The position numbers were made by a program, and so were the translations under genes. The notes beneath the pieces are model-generated. The model was not told the DNA's origin. It ran no database searches and saw nothing but the letters and a program-made list of their open reading frames with translations. Below, in pieces: positions 40,315-48,882 of a DNA stretch of 50,374 bases (positions within the stretch are counted from its first letter, which is position 1; each line of letters starts with the position of its first letter). The DNA lies in assembly GCF_014323705.1 (NCBI RefSeq), contig NZ_JABVEC010000047.1:1-50374 (forward strand). Reading direction: 5' to 3'. Origin of the DNA: Actinomadura alba. GTDB taxonomy: Bacteria; Actinomycetota; Actinomycetes; Streptosporangiales; Streptosporangiaceae.

Positions 40315-41612
40315 GGCAACTCCAAGGTCACGATCGTGGGGCCGCCCTGGGGACTGTTCAGGGCGAGGACTCCGTCGAATGTACCGATGCGGCGCTCGAT
40401 CCCGCGGAGCCCCGTGCCGTTCGCCGGCGAGGCGCCGCCGATCCCGTCGTCGGTGACGATGACGTGCAGGACGTCGTTCGCGTGCCGGATGTCGATCCAG
40501 ACGCGCTGCGCGCCCGAATGCTTGGACGCGTTCGCCAGCAGCTCCGAGACCGCGAAGTAGGCGGCCGACTCCACCGGTGCGTCGAGCCGGTCCGGCAGGT
40601 CTATGTTGACCTCGATGCGCATCGGCAGGTCGAGCGCCAGGGCTCGGACGGCGTCGCCCAGGCCACGGTCGGCGAGTACCGGCGGATGGATGCCGCGGAC
40701 CAGGTCGCGCAGCTCTCGCAGCGCGGTGGCCGACGACTCACGGGCCTCGGCCAGCAGGACCCTGGCCTTCTCCGGATCACGATCGAGGAGATGCTCGATC
40801 GCTCCCAGGCTCATGCCCATCGCGACCAGGCGGGCCTGCGCGCCGTCGTGCAGGTCACGCTCGATCCGGCGCAGCTCGTCGGCCTGGGTGTCCACGGCGT
40901 CCGACCGGGTCTCGGTCAGGTGCCGTACGCGCAGCGCCAACTCGGCCTCGGCGTTCGGCGCGAGCAGCAGCCGGGTGAAGCAGATGTCCATGCCGAGCAG
41001 CCGCGAGCCATTCTGCAGGCCGACCGCGACGTACACCACGCCGAGCGCCCCGGCCAACAGTGCGGTGCGGTCGTCGGTGACCGGCAGGAAGGTGTACCAC
41101 TCCGTGCCGCCGGCGTTCAGGATCGGTCGCCACAGGCCGCCCGCCAGCATCAGGCCGTACAGCCCCTCGGAGATGAAGGCGGCGGGCAGCAGTGCCGTGA
41201 AGCCGGCGACGACCGGGTTGGTGAACATCCACAGCAGGTCCCGCCAGAACGCCTTGTCGGTGAGCGCCCACTGACACTGCTGCCACTGGCCGGCGAAACC
41301 GGGCTCGGGTACGGGACGAGGCCGGTACGGCCGTGCGATCGGCGTGCCCGACCAGCGTCCGGTGAGGTCCCGGGTGAAATCGGCGAGACGGCGCACCGCC
41401 GACGCGGCGGTGGGCAGCAGAACGACCCCGATGCCGAGCCCGATGAGAGCGATCGTCAGCACGGTCGCGCAGAACAGCGCCAGTCCGGCGGTCGTGCTCA
41501 GGACGTACAGCGCGAACCCGCGCCTCGCCGCGACGCCGCCTTCTCTGGCCTTCTCCAGAATGTCCGCGGTCATCGGTTTTCTCGTCACAGTGCCCTGCCC
41601 GTCGCCGCTCAT
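40278..41612 (-). CDS. Sensor histidine kinase (HisKA_3 type) with sensor domain
   Basis: A 444-residue membrane kinase. The N-terminal half is a putative sensor domain with about four membrane helices (FALYVLSTTAGLALFCATVL, IALIGLGIGVVLL, PVVAGFTALLPAAFISEGLY, TALLAGALGVVYVAVGL). The dimerisation domain carries the phospho-accepting His in RRIERDLHDGAQARLVAMGM. The ATPase domain has ELLANASKHS (N box), VTDDGIGGA and GTGLRGIERRI. ATG 41612 has GAGGGG 7 nt upstream; the long upstream extension in frame is Arg-rich and rejected. It is the partner of the overlapping response regulator. The signal is unknown. Confidence 0.93.
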   Translation of the reverse strand: MSGDGQGTVTRKPMTADILEKAREGGVAARRGFALYVLSTTAGLALFCATVLTIALIGLGIGVVLLPTAASAVRRLADFTRDLTGRWSGTPIARPYRPRPVPEPGFAGQWQQCQWALTDKAFWRDLLWMFTNPVVAGFTALLPAAFISEGLYGLMLAGGLWRPILNAGGTEWYTFLPVTDDRTALLAGALGVVYVAVGLQNGSRLLGMDICFTRLLLAPNAEAELALRVRHLTETRSDAVDTQADELRRIERDLHDGAQARLVAMGMSLGAIEHLLDRDPEKARVLLAEARESSATALRELRDLVRGIHPPVLADRGLGDAVRALALDLPMRIEVNIDLPDRLDAPVESAAYFAVSELLANASKHSGAQRVWIDIRHANDVLHVIVTDDGIGGASPANGTGLRGIERRIGTFDGVLALNSPQGGPTIVTLELPCASSSPRTSSS

Positions 41613-41740
41613 CCGTACGCCCCTCACCCGTGGTCGCTCGCCCGGTCGGCGCTCGCCTGTCGCTGTTCGTCGGATTTCAGTGTGGCGAGCGGGCCGGCGG
41701 AACGCATTGGCCGTGACCCCCCGGTGCGGGGTGTATCTAG

Positions 41741-41781
41741 GTCCACCACGACCGGTTCCACTACGACCGGTCCACCACGAC
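41741..41781. repeat. Three 15-bp-period repeats upstream of the sensor kinase
   Basis: GTCCACCACGACCG, GTTCCACTACGACCG and GTCCACCACGACC follow one another at a 15-bp spacing, about 130 bp upstream of the kinase start. Related CGTCCAC sequences recur nearby at 41808-41838. They could be a regulator site. The rest of 41613-42013 shows no gene. Confidence 0.6.
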
Positions 41782-42013
41782 CTCGCGGTCCTGCGGCAGG
41801 GCGCAATCGTCCACACGGTGCGCACGATCGTCCACGCCCCTTCGCCTACCGTCACGGTGCGGCGGGACAGCCGCTGGGGGCACGTGCCGAATCGTGCGGG
41901 GGCGAGCACCGCAGGAGGTGATCCGACCTGGGGACGCCGGGGGACTCCGACGCAACCTCGACGCACCTTGCGTCCTCTCCGCAAGCCACCCCCTCAGAAC
42001 GGAGAACCAGCTC

Positions 42014-42349
42014 ATGAGAAGGTCCATCAAGCGGATCCGCCCGGCGGGCATGGCCGCTCTCGCCACCGCCGTGGCCGCCGGTGCACCGGCGCCCCCCGCT
42101 CCTTTCGTTGACTCGTGGCGTGTCGGGGTCAAGTCTCGCCCGGAGACCCCGACACGCCACGACTCAACGCCGCTCCTGTGGGCCATCCGGTCGCCGTGCG
42201 CCCACGGACGCAGGCGGCACGCGCATGCGCGAACGGATGTTCGCGGTGACGAACCCGATGGTCGGGTGACGACCGGCAGACATTCCAGGCATCCATTTAC
42301 GGGAAGAAGAGGCTTTCCGAGGGCAGGCGGTGTCGCAGCGGGACGGTAG
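42014..42349 (+). pseudogene. Possible secreted-protein remnant
   Basis: The frame starts MRRSIKRIRPAGMAALATAV and AAGAPAPPAP, a plausible signal peptide, with GGAG about 12 nt upstream. After residue 32 the sequence runs through a 23-bp inverted repeat and then becomes Arg/His-rich without domain character, ending at 42349. It is likely that an exported protein lost its body here. It could also be chance. Confidence 0.35.
42108..42167. repeat. 23-bp near-perfect inverted repeat
   Basis: Arm 42108-42130 (TTGACTCGTGGCGTGTCGGG...) pairs with 42145-42167 at 22 of 23 positions around a 14-nt loop. It interrupts the secreted-protein-like frame. It may be a terminator, a MITE-like end pair or a recombination site. 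Confidence 0.9.
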
Positions 42350-42528
42350 CCCGCCGGTCGGGCACCGGCAAGAGAGCGATTCCGGGTACCGCGACTCGGT
42401 GATCGATGGGTGGTCATCCCAATAGCCTGGTCAAGAGGGGTCATGGGTTGGTTGCGGCTGTTGATGACGGCAATGAAACGCTGATTGATTCGCGTGGTAA
42501 TCAAGAGACGAGCGGGACTGCGTGGACC

Positions 42529-43113
42529 ATGGCCAAGAATGACGTGCTCGTGAAGGGCGATCCCCTGTGGCGGATGGCGGTCGGCGCCGAGCTGCGCCGG
42601 ATCGAGGAGAACTGCGCCTGCGCGGCCCGGGGCCAGGCCGAGACCGTCAAGATCTGGCGGGCGGCGCACGTATGGCTCGGCACGTTCGCCGTCCTCACCG
42701 CCGGTGTGGCGGGCAGCGTCATGCTGGCCGCCCCGCGGTTCGCGGTGTGCTCGGGAACGCTCGCCCTGGTCGCGGCGATGCTCGCCACCGTGCTGAGCGT
42801 GGTCGGGCCGGCCCGGCGGGAGAGCCAGGCCGTGGAGGCCGCGAGGGCGTTCCAGGCCGTGGCGATGCTGTCCCGCCAGGCGCGGCAGGTCGATCTGCCC
42901 GGGCAGCCCTTCGAGCAGGCCCGGCACACCCTGGGAGAGCTCACCGAACGCTGGCAGAACGCCAACGGATCGGCGCTCCCCGCGCCACGGTGGGCACAGC
43001 GCCGCGCCGAGCGGGGCATCTTCCCTGACCTGGGCGACGACGCGATGTTCGACCGGATCAGCGACGTGGTCAGCGTCTTCGACCGCCCCCCGGTCGCCGA
43101 ACAGACCTCCTAG
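42529..43113 (+). CDS. SLATT-like two-helix membrane protein
   Basis: A 194-residue protein. A polar N-terminal helix (LRRIEENCACAARGQAETVK) leads to two membrane helices, VWLGTFAVLTAGVAGSVMLA and LALVAAMLATVLSVVG, separated by a short turn. A long cytoplasmic helical tail follows (ESQAVEAARAFQAVAMLSRQ, then FEQARHTLGELTERWQNA). This order matches SLATT domains, predicted membrane effectors of prokaryotic conflict systems that pair with nucleotide-sensing partners. No such partner (SMODS, SLOG or TIR) lies next to it. The start is at the ATG 42529; the ribosome-binding site is weak. The family assignment rests on topology and pattern, so it is moderate. Confidence 0.6.
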   Translation: MAKNDVLVKGDPLWRMAVGAELRRIEENCACAARGQAETVKIWRAAHVWLGTFAVLTAGVAGSVMLAAPRFAVCSGTLALVAAMLATVLSVVGPARRESQAVEAARAFQAVAMLSRQARQVDLPGQPFEQARHTLGELTERWQNANGSALPAPRWAQRRAERGIFPDLGDDAMFDRISDVVSVFDRPPVAEQTS

Positions 43114-43160
43114 CCCCGGGCTTTCGCCCAGGGGGTGGACGGATCTGATCGTTTAGCCGC

Positions 43161-43350
43161 GAAAGTGCCTTGAGCTGGGAGGATAGGACCTGTCGAAGGT
43201 CCTGTCCGCACCAGTCCGAAGGCACTTTCACGTGAATACCGGTGTTCGTTCCAAGATCGTGGTGTCCTCGGACGGTTCTGGGATCATCTCCCCCAGGCCG
43301 GTCGGCTGCTGCTGTTGGAGACCGTCTGCAAGACCGGGCTCCAACAGGTG
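43161..43350 (+). mobile_element. IS1380-family 5' fragment with nested inverted repeats
   Basis: A reading frame from 43231 gives VNTGVRSKIVVSSDGSGIIS; after a one-base shift at a C run it gives QAGRLLLLETVCKTGLQQ. Together these form the start of an IS1380-type transposase. Upstream, GAAAGTGCCTT (43161-43171) is inverted at 43219-43229, and an inner AGGACCT/AGGTCCT pair (43185-43203) nests inside. The transposase ends after about 40 codons, so the element is a dead remnant. Confidence 0.7.
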
Positions 43351-43395
43351 CACGGCCCGGGCAGGACGTACGCCATGTAACCGCAAGGAGTGCCC

Positions 43396-43968
43396 ATGTC
43401 CCAGCCAGCCCCTCTTGAGTTCGTCTCCGCCGATGGCCCCGTGCGTGAGCCGGTGACCAAGATCGGCGGGCAGCCGGTTTGGCTGGAGGAGCCACAGTGG
43501 CCGCTCTCGCGTGAGACCGGTGAACCCATGCGGTTCCTGGGTCAGTTCGCGCTTGACGGAGGCCGCCTCGCCTTTCTGTTCATGAGCGGTGGTGGTGACG
43601 ACTACATCGACGGGACCTGGGAGCCCAAGGGCGGTGAGAACGCGCTGGTGATCCAGCCGGGTGGCCGCATACCAGGCTTCGTGACCATGCGGGCACAGGC
43701 CGAGGGGCCCACAGCAGGCACGGACCATCTGCCACACACACGTGAGCCGGAGGGGAAAGACGGCGCATGGCAGTTCCTCGGTGGACCCGGCGTCGAGCCG
43801 AACTGGCTGCTGGGCGAGGAGCAGCCGGGCACGCCGAGGGGCTGGCGGCTGGTGGTCCAGCTCACGGACGGAGCGCCTTTCTTCTTCAACTTCGGCGATG
43901 GCGGGATCGGTTACGCCTTCGTCTCGCCGGACGGCAAGGAGGGTCGCTTCCTTTGGCAATGCTCCTAA
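43396..43968 (+). CDS. DUF1963-like protein
   Basis: A 190-residue cytoplasmic protein. VTKIGGQPVWLEEPQWPLSR, then GEPMRFLGQFAL, and the end PFFFNFGDGGIGYAFVSPDG follow the YwqG/DUF1963 beta pattern. The function is unknown. The ATG at 43396 has AAGGAG (43385-43390) 5 nt upstream. It lies directly after the IS1380 fragment, whose end may have replaced its original promoter region. A minus-strand gene follows. Confidence 0.8.
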   Translation: MSQPAPLEFVSADGPVREPVTKIGGQPVWLEEPQWPLSRETGEPMRFLGQFALDGGRLAFLFMSGGGDDYIDGTWEPKGGENALVIQPGGRIPGFVTMRAQAEGPTAGTDHLPHTREPEGKDGAWQFLGGPGVEPNWLLGEEQPGTPRGWRLVVQLTDGAPFFFNFGDGGIGYAFVSPDGKEGRFLWQCS

Positions 43969-44017
43969 GGAGACAGCGACCACGGCCTCGTCCTCACGTG
44001 GCCGCGCGCCGGGGCCC

Positions 44018-44257
44018 TCAGTTCTGGAGGCGTTCATACATCGGAAGCATGAGTTCGAGTCGAGCCGCGAGTTGTGGCCGGCTGAGGTCGCGGTAGGCGC
44101 GCGCCCAGGGTGGGCGCAGCTGGGCGAACCGGTCGAAGTCGTCGTGGAAGGCGTCCGTGAGCTCTAGCAGGGCGGTTGCCGGGAATCCCGCGTCCAGCAG
44201 TCGGGCGGCATCGGCAAGGATCTCGTCCAACTCGCCGGACTGGCCCCTGTGCTCCAC
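44018..44257 (-). CDS. Small helical hypothetical protein
   Basis: A 79-residue, all-helical protein: LDEILADAARLLDAGFPATA, then LLELTDAFHDDFDRFAQLRP and PWARAYRDLSRPQLAARLEL. There is no motif of known function. The GTG at 44257 is used as start. Codon usage is typical of the window, which supports a real gene, but it could also be the C-terminal piece of a larger lost protein. Confidence 0.5.
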   Translation of the reverse strand: MEHRGQSGELDEILADAARLLDAGFPATALLELTDAFHDDFDRFAQLRPPWARAYRDLSRPQLAARLELMLPMYERLQN

Positions 44258-44293
44258 GGCCGGCGGTCGAAGGCTAGGTTTGGGTGACTGATC

Positions 44294-44968
44294 ATGGCTG
44301 AAGAGGGCGGAACACGACGGACTTGCGCCAGCTGCTTCGGGATATCGAGGTCTTTGCGGGTGAGTTGCCGGAGTTCGATCCTTCGGGGGCTCCGGGCAGT
44401 CCGGTCGAGCTTTTCGTCGAGTGGCTGCTGGAGGCGTTGCGGGCGGGTGTCCGGGAGCCGCATGCCATGACGCTGGCGACAGCAGGTGCGGATGGAGACC
44501 CGGCGGCCCGTGTACTGATCCTCAAGGACGTGAGTGCGAGGGGCTGGCAGTTCGCCTCGAACGCGGGCAGCGCAAAGGGCCGTGAACTTGCCGAGCGTCC
44601 CTATGCGGCGCTGACCTTCTACTGGGCGTCGCTCGCCCGTCAGGTACGGGTGCGTGGGCCGGTGGTGCGTGAGGACGCGGAGCTGAGTGCGGCGGATTTC
44701 CTCGCGCGTGGTGCGGGAGCACGGGCTGAGGCTTTTGCTTGGCCGACAGTCCCAGCCGCTTGTTGATCTGGCGACCCGGGACTCGGCTGTAAAGGAATCA
44801 CTCGTCCGGCTCGAGGGTGACCCTGGGCTGGTGGCGCCAGGATGGGCGCTGCATGCAGTGCGCCCTGTGACCGTCGAGTTCTGGCAGGGGGATAAGCAGC
44901 GACGGCACGTCCGTCTCGTTTACCGGTTGTCTGCCGAGGGCTGGACGAAGCAGATGTTGTGGCCGTAG
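44294..44968 (+). pseudogene. Frameshifted pyridoxamine-phosphate-oxidase-like gene
   Basis: One frame gives LRQLLRDIEVFAGELPEFDP, then AMTLATAGADGDPAARVLIL, KDVSARGWQFASN and ALTFYWASLARQVRVRGPV, the FMN-binding part of PdxH-type proteins. At the TTT near 44733 the frame must shift by one base to continue as LLGRQSQPLVDLATRDSAVK and end TVEFWQGDKQRRHVRLVYRL. One extra T explains this. The likely original ATG at 44294 is also out of frame with the first part, implying a second one-base loss near 44320. It was probably flavin-dependent. Sequencing error remains possible. Confidence 0.8.
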
Positions 44969-45177
44969 GCAGCTGTGTAACCGCAGGTCACAGGCCCTCC
45001 TATCCCCGCAGGTAGGGGCTTGATCCTTTATAGGGTTTGTTACCTAAGTGCAGCTAAGGCGCTGTTTAGCCATATCTGGGCCTTTCATGGTGTTGGCCGG
45101 CCGTGGTGGTGGTGAGGAACCGATCAGGCGTCCCCTGCGGCCCCGCCGTCCCTGGCGGCCAGATGAAGGGCGAGCAG

Positions 45178-45771
45178 ATGAAGTTGAATGAACGCGTCCT
45201 CGAGAACGTCACCCGGCAATGGTGGGCGCTCGTGGTGCGCGGCGTCCTGGCGATCACCTTCGGCATCCTCGCCCTGATCTGGCCGGGCATCACCCTCCTG
45301 GTGCTCGCCATCGTGTTCGGCGCCTACGCGTTCGTCGACGGCGTCTTCGCCGCGCTGGCCGCCGTCCGCGCGAAGGGCACCGAGCGCATTCCGCTGATCC
45401 TCGGGGCGCTCGCCGGAGTCCTGATCGGGATCATCACGTTCTTCTTGCCGGGGGCGACGCTCTTCGCGCTGACCATCCTCATCGGCGCCTGGGCCCTCGT
45501 CACCGGGGCCTTCCAGGTCGTGGCCGCCATCCGGCTGCGCAAGGAACTACCGGGCGAATGGATCCATTTGATCACCGGCGCGGTCTCGGTGCTGTTCGGA
45601 GCGATGGTCCTGTTCTGGCCGGCCTCGGGCGCGGTGGCGGTGGCCTGGCTCATCGGGATCTACGCGATCATCTTCGGCGTACTGCTGATCTCCGCGGGCC
45701 TGCGGATGCGCAGGTGCGGACGGCCCCTCGCGCACGGCCCCACTGGCGGTCCCGCCGCCTCGCCGCTGTAG
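45178..45771 (+). CDS. HdeD-family membrane protein
   Basis: A 197-residue protein with six membrane helices in three hairpins, each starting with a short charged turn: WWALVVRGVLAITFGILALI, ALAGVLIGIITFFLPGATLF and HLITGAVSVLFGAMVLFWPA. The three-fold WP.I/A pattern is typical of HdeD/DUF308 proteins, linked in enterobacteria to acid resistance; the role in actinomycetes is unknown. The ATG at 45178 was chosen because AAGGGCGAG lies just upstream and the basic N-terminus begins there. The 44969-45177 gap is A/T-richer and holds no gene I can support. Confidence 0.9.
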   Translation: MKLNERVLENVTRQWWALVVRGVLAITFGILALIWPGITLLVLAIVFGAYAFVDGVFAALAAVRAKGTERIPLILGALAGVLIGIITFFLPGATLFALTILIGAWALVTGAFQVVAAIRLRKELPGEWIHLITGAVSVLFGAMVLFWPASGAVAVAWLIGIYAIIFGVLLISAGLRMRRCGRPLAHGPTGGPAASPL

Positions 45772-45856
45772 CCACCACCGCCCGGACCGTCCCGCCGCGA
45801 CGCGACCGGGCGGTCACCGGCGCTGTGGATACTGGACGGACCGAACGGGAGGATCA

Positions 45857-46627
45857 ATGCCGATGGCCGTGCGCACCGAACACAGAGGACCCGTCACCAC
45901 CGTCGTCCTGTCCCGCCCGGACGTCCGCAACGCGGTCGACGGGCCGACCGCCCGGGCCCTGGCCCGCGCGTTCGAGGAGTTCGACGACGACCACGACGCG
46001 TCCGTCGCGGTGCTGTGGGGGGAGGGCGGCACGTTCTGCGCGGGCGCGGACCTCAAGGCGCTCGACACCGACCGCGGCAACGAGATCACCGACGACGGTT
46101 ACGGTCCCATGGGGCCGAGCCGGATGCGCCTCTCCAAGCCGGTCATCGCCGCGATCAGCGGGCACGCCGTCGCGGGCGGGCTCGAACTCGCCCTGTGGTG
46201 CGACCTGCGGGTGGCCGAAGAGGACGCTGTGTTCGGGGTCTTCTGCCGGCGCTGGGGCGTACCCCTCATCGACGGCGGCACCGTACGGCTGCCGCGGCTC
46301 ATCGGTGAGAGCCGCGCCACGGACCTGATCCTCACCGGCCGGCCGGTCGGCGCGCGCGAGGCCCACGACATCGGGCTCGCCAACCGGGTCGTACCGGTGG
46401 GGCAGGGGAGGGAGGCGGCCGAACGGCTCGCCGCGGACATCGCCCGGTTCCCGCAGATCTGCATGCGCGGCGACCGGATGTCGGTGCTGGAGCAGCACGG
46501 ACTGGCCGAGGAGGTGGCGATGGCGGGCGAACTGCGGCACGGCAGGGCCGCGCTCACCGAGGCGGTCGAGGGTGCGGCACGGTTCGCCGCCGGCGCCGGC
46601 CGCCACGGCGACTTCAGCGCGATCTGA
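45857..46627 (+). CDS. Enoyl-CoA hydratase/isomerase (crotonase) family protein
   Basis: A 256-residue cytoplasmic enzyme of the crotonase fold. GGTFCAGADLKALDTD and KPVIAAISGHAVAGGLELAL supply the two oxyanion-hole backbone NH groups (after Ala-Gly-Ala-Asp and Gly-His-Ala). The catalytic Glu is likely in WGVPLIDGGTVRLPRLIG, though Glu is replaced by Asp or Gly there, so classical hydratase activity is uncertain. GLANRVVPVGQ and the C-terminal FRxP-like helix are typical. GGAGG lies upstream of the ATG. It starts 85 nt after the HdeD gene and may be co-transcribed. The substrate is unknown. Confidence 0.92.
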   Translation: MPMAVRTEHRGPVTTVVLSRPDVRNAVDGPTARALARAFEEFDDDHDASVAVLWGEGGTFCAGADLKALDTDRGNEITDDGYGPMGPSRMRLSKPVIAAISGHAVAGGLELALWCDLRVAEEDAVFGVFCRRWGVPLIDGGTVRLPRLIGESRATDLILTGRPVGAREAHDIGLANRVVPVGQGREAAERLAADIARFPQICMRGDRMSVLEQHGLAEEVAMAGELRHGRAALTEAVEGAARFAAGAGRHGDFSAI

Positions 46628-46630
46628 CGC

Positions 46631-46661
46631 CGCCGGAGCCCGGTCAGGCCGGGCTCCGGCG
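46631..46661. terminator. Bidirectional hairpin terminator
   Basis: A perfect 13-bp stem (46631-46643 with 46649-46661, CGCCGGAGCCCGG) has a 5-nt loop. It lies 4 nt after the crotonase stop and faces the end of the convergent copper operon. Confidence 0.85.
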
Positions 46662-46751
46662 CGGACGACCGCGGGCCGGGTGCCCGTGCTGCTGGGTGGG
46701 CTTCCCGGCCCGCGGGTGGCGGCGTCCGGCGGCTGCGTCAGCCTGAGCGTC

Positions 46752-47270
46752 TCAGTCCGAACGCCGTCTGACGAGGGCGATCGCGCCCGCGACGAGCGCG
46801 GCGAGGACCGCGCCCAGTGCGACCCACCACCATGTGGTGGCCGAGGAACCCGAGACGGGTTCCGCCGCCCCCGGCCGGGCGGACGTCGTGGCCGTGGGTG
46901 CGGCCGCGCCGGCGGTGGGGCCGCCCTGGACGGTGAAGCGGTATTCGCCCGTGACGGGATGCCCGTCCGCGGCGACGACCCGCCAGCCGACCTGGTAGAC
47001 GCCGGAGGCCAGCGGCCCGCCGAGCTGCTGGGTGACCTTGTTGTCCACAGCCTGTGGACGACCGGCCTCGTGCCGCCGACCGGCCGTGTCGGTCACGACG
47101 ACCTGGGGCAGGATCACCGCGTCGTTGTAGGTCAACACCACGCGCGATGGGGGAGTGACGGTCGACCCGGGCCTGGGCGTCGCCTCTTTCAGCGTCGTGT
47201 GCGCGTCGGCGGGCGTGGCGGTGCAGAGCACCAGCGCCACCGCCGCCAACGACGCCCAGGACCGTTTCAC
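46752..47270 (-). CDS. CopC-domain copper-resistance protein
   Basis: A 172-residue exported protein. The signal peptide (VKRSWASLAAVALVLCTATPADA) is cut before HTTLKEATPRPG, leaving the N-terminal His that CopC proteins use to bind Cu(II). Further His residues (HEAGRP, DGHPVTGEYRF) complete the site. A Ser/Ala-rich linker leads to a C-terminal membrane helix (WWWVALGAVLAALVAGAIAL). The GTG at 47270 overlaps the YcnI stop (GTGA), so the two genes are translationally coupled. The membrane-anchored layout is common in actinomycetes and suggests copper capture at the cell surface. Confidence 0.93.
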   Translation of the reverse strand: MKRSWASLAAVALVLCTATPADAHTTLKEATPRPGSTVTPPSRVVLTYNDAVILPQVVVTDTAGRRHEAGRPQAVDNKVTQQLGGPLASGVYQVGWRVVAADGHPVTGEYRFTVQGGPTAGAAAPTATTSARPGAAEPVSGSSATTWWWVALGAVLAALVAGAIALVRRRSD

Positions 47271-47992
47271 GACCGGCTCCGCCCGCGGCTCAGGCCGAAG
47301 CCTCCGAGGGCCAGCCCGATCAGCCCGAGGGCGAGGCCGGCCCCGCCCAGCAGCCGGGCGGTCCCGTCGCTCGCCGTCTCGGAGTCGTGCGCCATGACGG
47401 TCGGCCCCTTGGCGGCGGCCGGCTGGGTCGCGGGGGCGCCCTTGGGCGTCAGCGTCAGTACCGGTGCCGGGTGCTCGGGCTCCTGCCCTCCCGCGGGGTC
47501 CTGGTCCCACCGGACGACCTCGCCGCCGGAATAGGTCTGCTGCGCCTTGAACATCATGCGGTCGGTGTCGGTCGGCAGCGGCCCCATGGAGACGTCGAAC
47601 TCCTGGAACTGACCGGGATCGATCCGGCCGCCGGACCAGGTGATCGTTGCGACCGCCTCGGTGAGCTCGCTGTCGCCCACCTTGACGGGGGTGGGCAGTT
47701 TCTTCTTCTCCACCTTGGCCGTCCAGCCGGGCAGCGGGCGTACCGAGACGGACGCGACGGGGTGGTCCAGCGGCAGGTCGACCCGCAGCTTGGTGGTGCC
47801 CGCGTCGTCACGCTCGTTGGGCACCCGGAAGGCGACCTTGGTGTAGGTGCCCTGCTCGGCGGTGCGCGGATTGACGGTGACGTGCGCGGAGGCGGCCGTG
47901 GCGACGCCGAGGAGGGCGACGGTGGCGAGCCCGGCCACGGCGGCGGCTCTGGAGAGGGGGCGGGCGGTGCGGATACGACGAGATGACGACAT
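47267..47992 (-). CDS. YcnI-family (DUF1775) copper-binding protein
   Basis: A 241-residue exported protein. The signal peptide ends in ASA before HVTVNPRTAEQGTYTKVAFR, the hallmark of YcnI, whose N-terminal His helps bind Cu(II). TITWSGGRIDPGQFQEFDVS and VVRWDQDPAGGQEPEHPAPV are further family blocks. A C-terminal membrane helix (LLGGAGLALGLIGLALGGFG) anchors it. ATG 47992 was chosen because GGAG lies 8 nt upstream and a normal signal peptide starts there. YcnI is thought to act as a metallochaperone with CopC-like partners, which matches the coupled downstream gene. Confidence 0.93.
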   Translation of the reverse strand: MSSSRRIRTARPLSRAAAVAGLATVALLGVATAASAHVTVNPRTAEQGTYTKVAFRVPNERDDAGTTKLRVDLPLDHPVASVSVRPLPGWTAKVEKKKLPTPVKVGDSELTEAVATITWSGGRIDPGQFQEFDVSMGPLPTDTDRMMFKAQQTYSGGEVVRWDQDPAGGQEPEHPAPVLTLTPKGAPATQPAAAKGPTVMAHDSETASDGTARLLGGAGLALGLIGLALGGFGLSRGRSRS

Positions 47993-48070
47993 GGAGATGC
48001 TCCGTTCGAACCGATCACGGACGTGATGACAGACCGGTCCCCTCATCCGGGAACCGGCGGCGGACGGCGC

Positions 48071-48676
48071 TCAGGCCGGTGAGAGCGCCTTCGAACGCAG
48101 CGGAGGACCGCGACGCGACACGGCGTGCCGCAACATCCGCCCGATCGGCCGGGCGGTGGGGGTCACCGTCACGGGGACGCGGACGGGTCCGGTGATCGAA
48201 GTCGTACGGGCGGCGGCGAGCAGTCCCCGGGCGGGCCGGGCGGCCAGTGCCGCCACCTGCCGGGTCAGCGCCCACACCGCGCGCTCACCGCGCCGCAGCC
48301 ACAGGGCGACCAGCAGCGCCGCGGCGTAGTGCGCCAGCATCATGCTGAGACCGGGACGGTGCGCCGCCAACGCCGTGAGTTGATGGCCGGCGTGCGCCGC
48401 GGCCGACGCCGGTGCGGACGTCTCCGGTTCGGCGGCGGAGAACAGGACGTGCAGCATGAACTGCCCGCCGAGCAGTCCGCCGAGGATCGTCGGGAAGGCC
48501 CGTTCATGGCCCGCCAGGGTCAGCGACAGCGCCACGACCCCCGCGAAGCCCACGGCGACCGCCCAAGGCGCGACCGGAGCCCCGGAGACGAGGGCGTGAC
48601 CCGTGGCGGCCAGCGTGACGCACACCGCCGAGAAGACACCCGCGCGGCCGAGACGCAAGAACGGACGAATCGCCAT
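48071..48676 (-). CDS. Histidine-bearing integral membrane protein of the copper operon
   Basis: A 201-residue membrane protein with about four helices (GRAGVFSAVCVTLAATGHAL, WAVAVGFAGVVALSLTLAGH, ILGGLLGGQFMLHVLFSAA, MMLAHYAAALLVALWLRRG). Its outer loop is rich in His and Met (AHAGHQLTALAAHRPGLSMM), which could bind copper. The C-terminal tail is basic and probably cytoplasmic. It is the first gene of an operon with YcnI and CopC, 78 nt before YcnI. Proteins of this kind are regular companions of actinobacterial CopC/YcnI genes, but I know no named function. A copper-transport or sensing role is inference. Confidence 0.8.
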   Translation of the reverse strand: MAIRPFLRLGRAGVFSAVCVTLAATGHALVSGAPVAPWAVAVGFAGVVALSLTLAGHERAFPTILGGLLGGQFMLHVLFSAAEPETSAPASAAAHAGHQLTALAAHRPGLSMMLAHYAAALLVALWLRRGERAVWALTRQVAALAARPARGLLAAARTTSITGPVRVPVTVTPTARPIGRMLRHAVSRRGPPLRSKALSPA

Positions 48677-48882
48677 GACGCGCTCATGATTGCAGCTGAT
48701 GGCGGATGCCGGGAGCCACCTCCTCGAAAAATATGGCCACCGCCGATCTGCGGCCGGTTCGAGAGACCGTCTGCGGTGATCGGCCCACTGACCACCGGTG
48801 CGGCGTCGCCCGTACGGCCGGGAAAGATCGCGGGGGGATCGGGTGATCTATGGGGAGACGCTTTCATGGAGAAGGAGCTCCC

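Noticed and set aside
43232..43456. A 74-codon Cys-rich protein after the IS1380 repeat
   Set aside because: The Cys-rich part is a frameshift product of the IS1380 transposase start; the shifted frame gives the correct family sequence.
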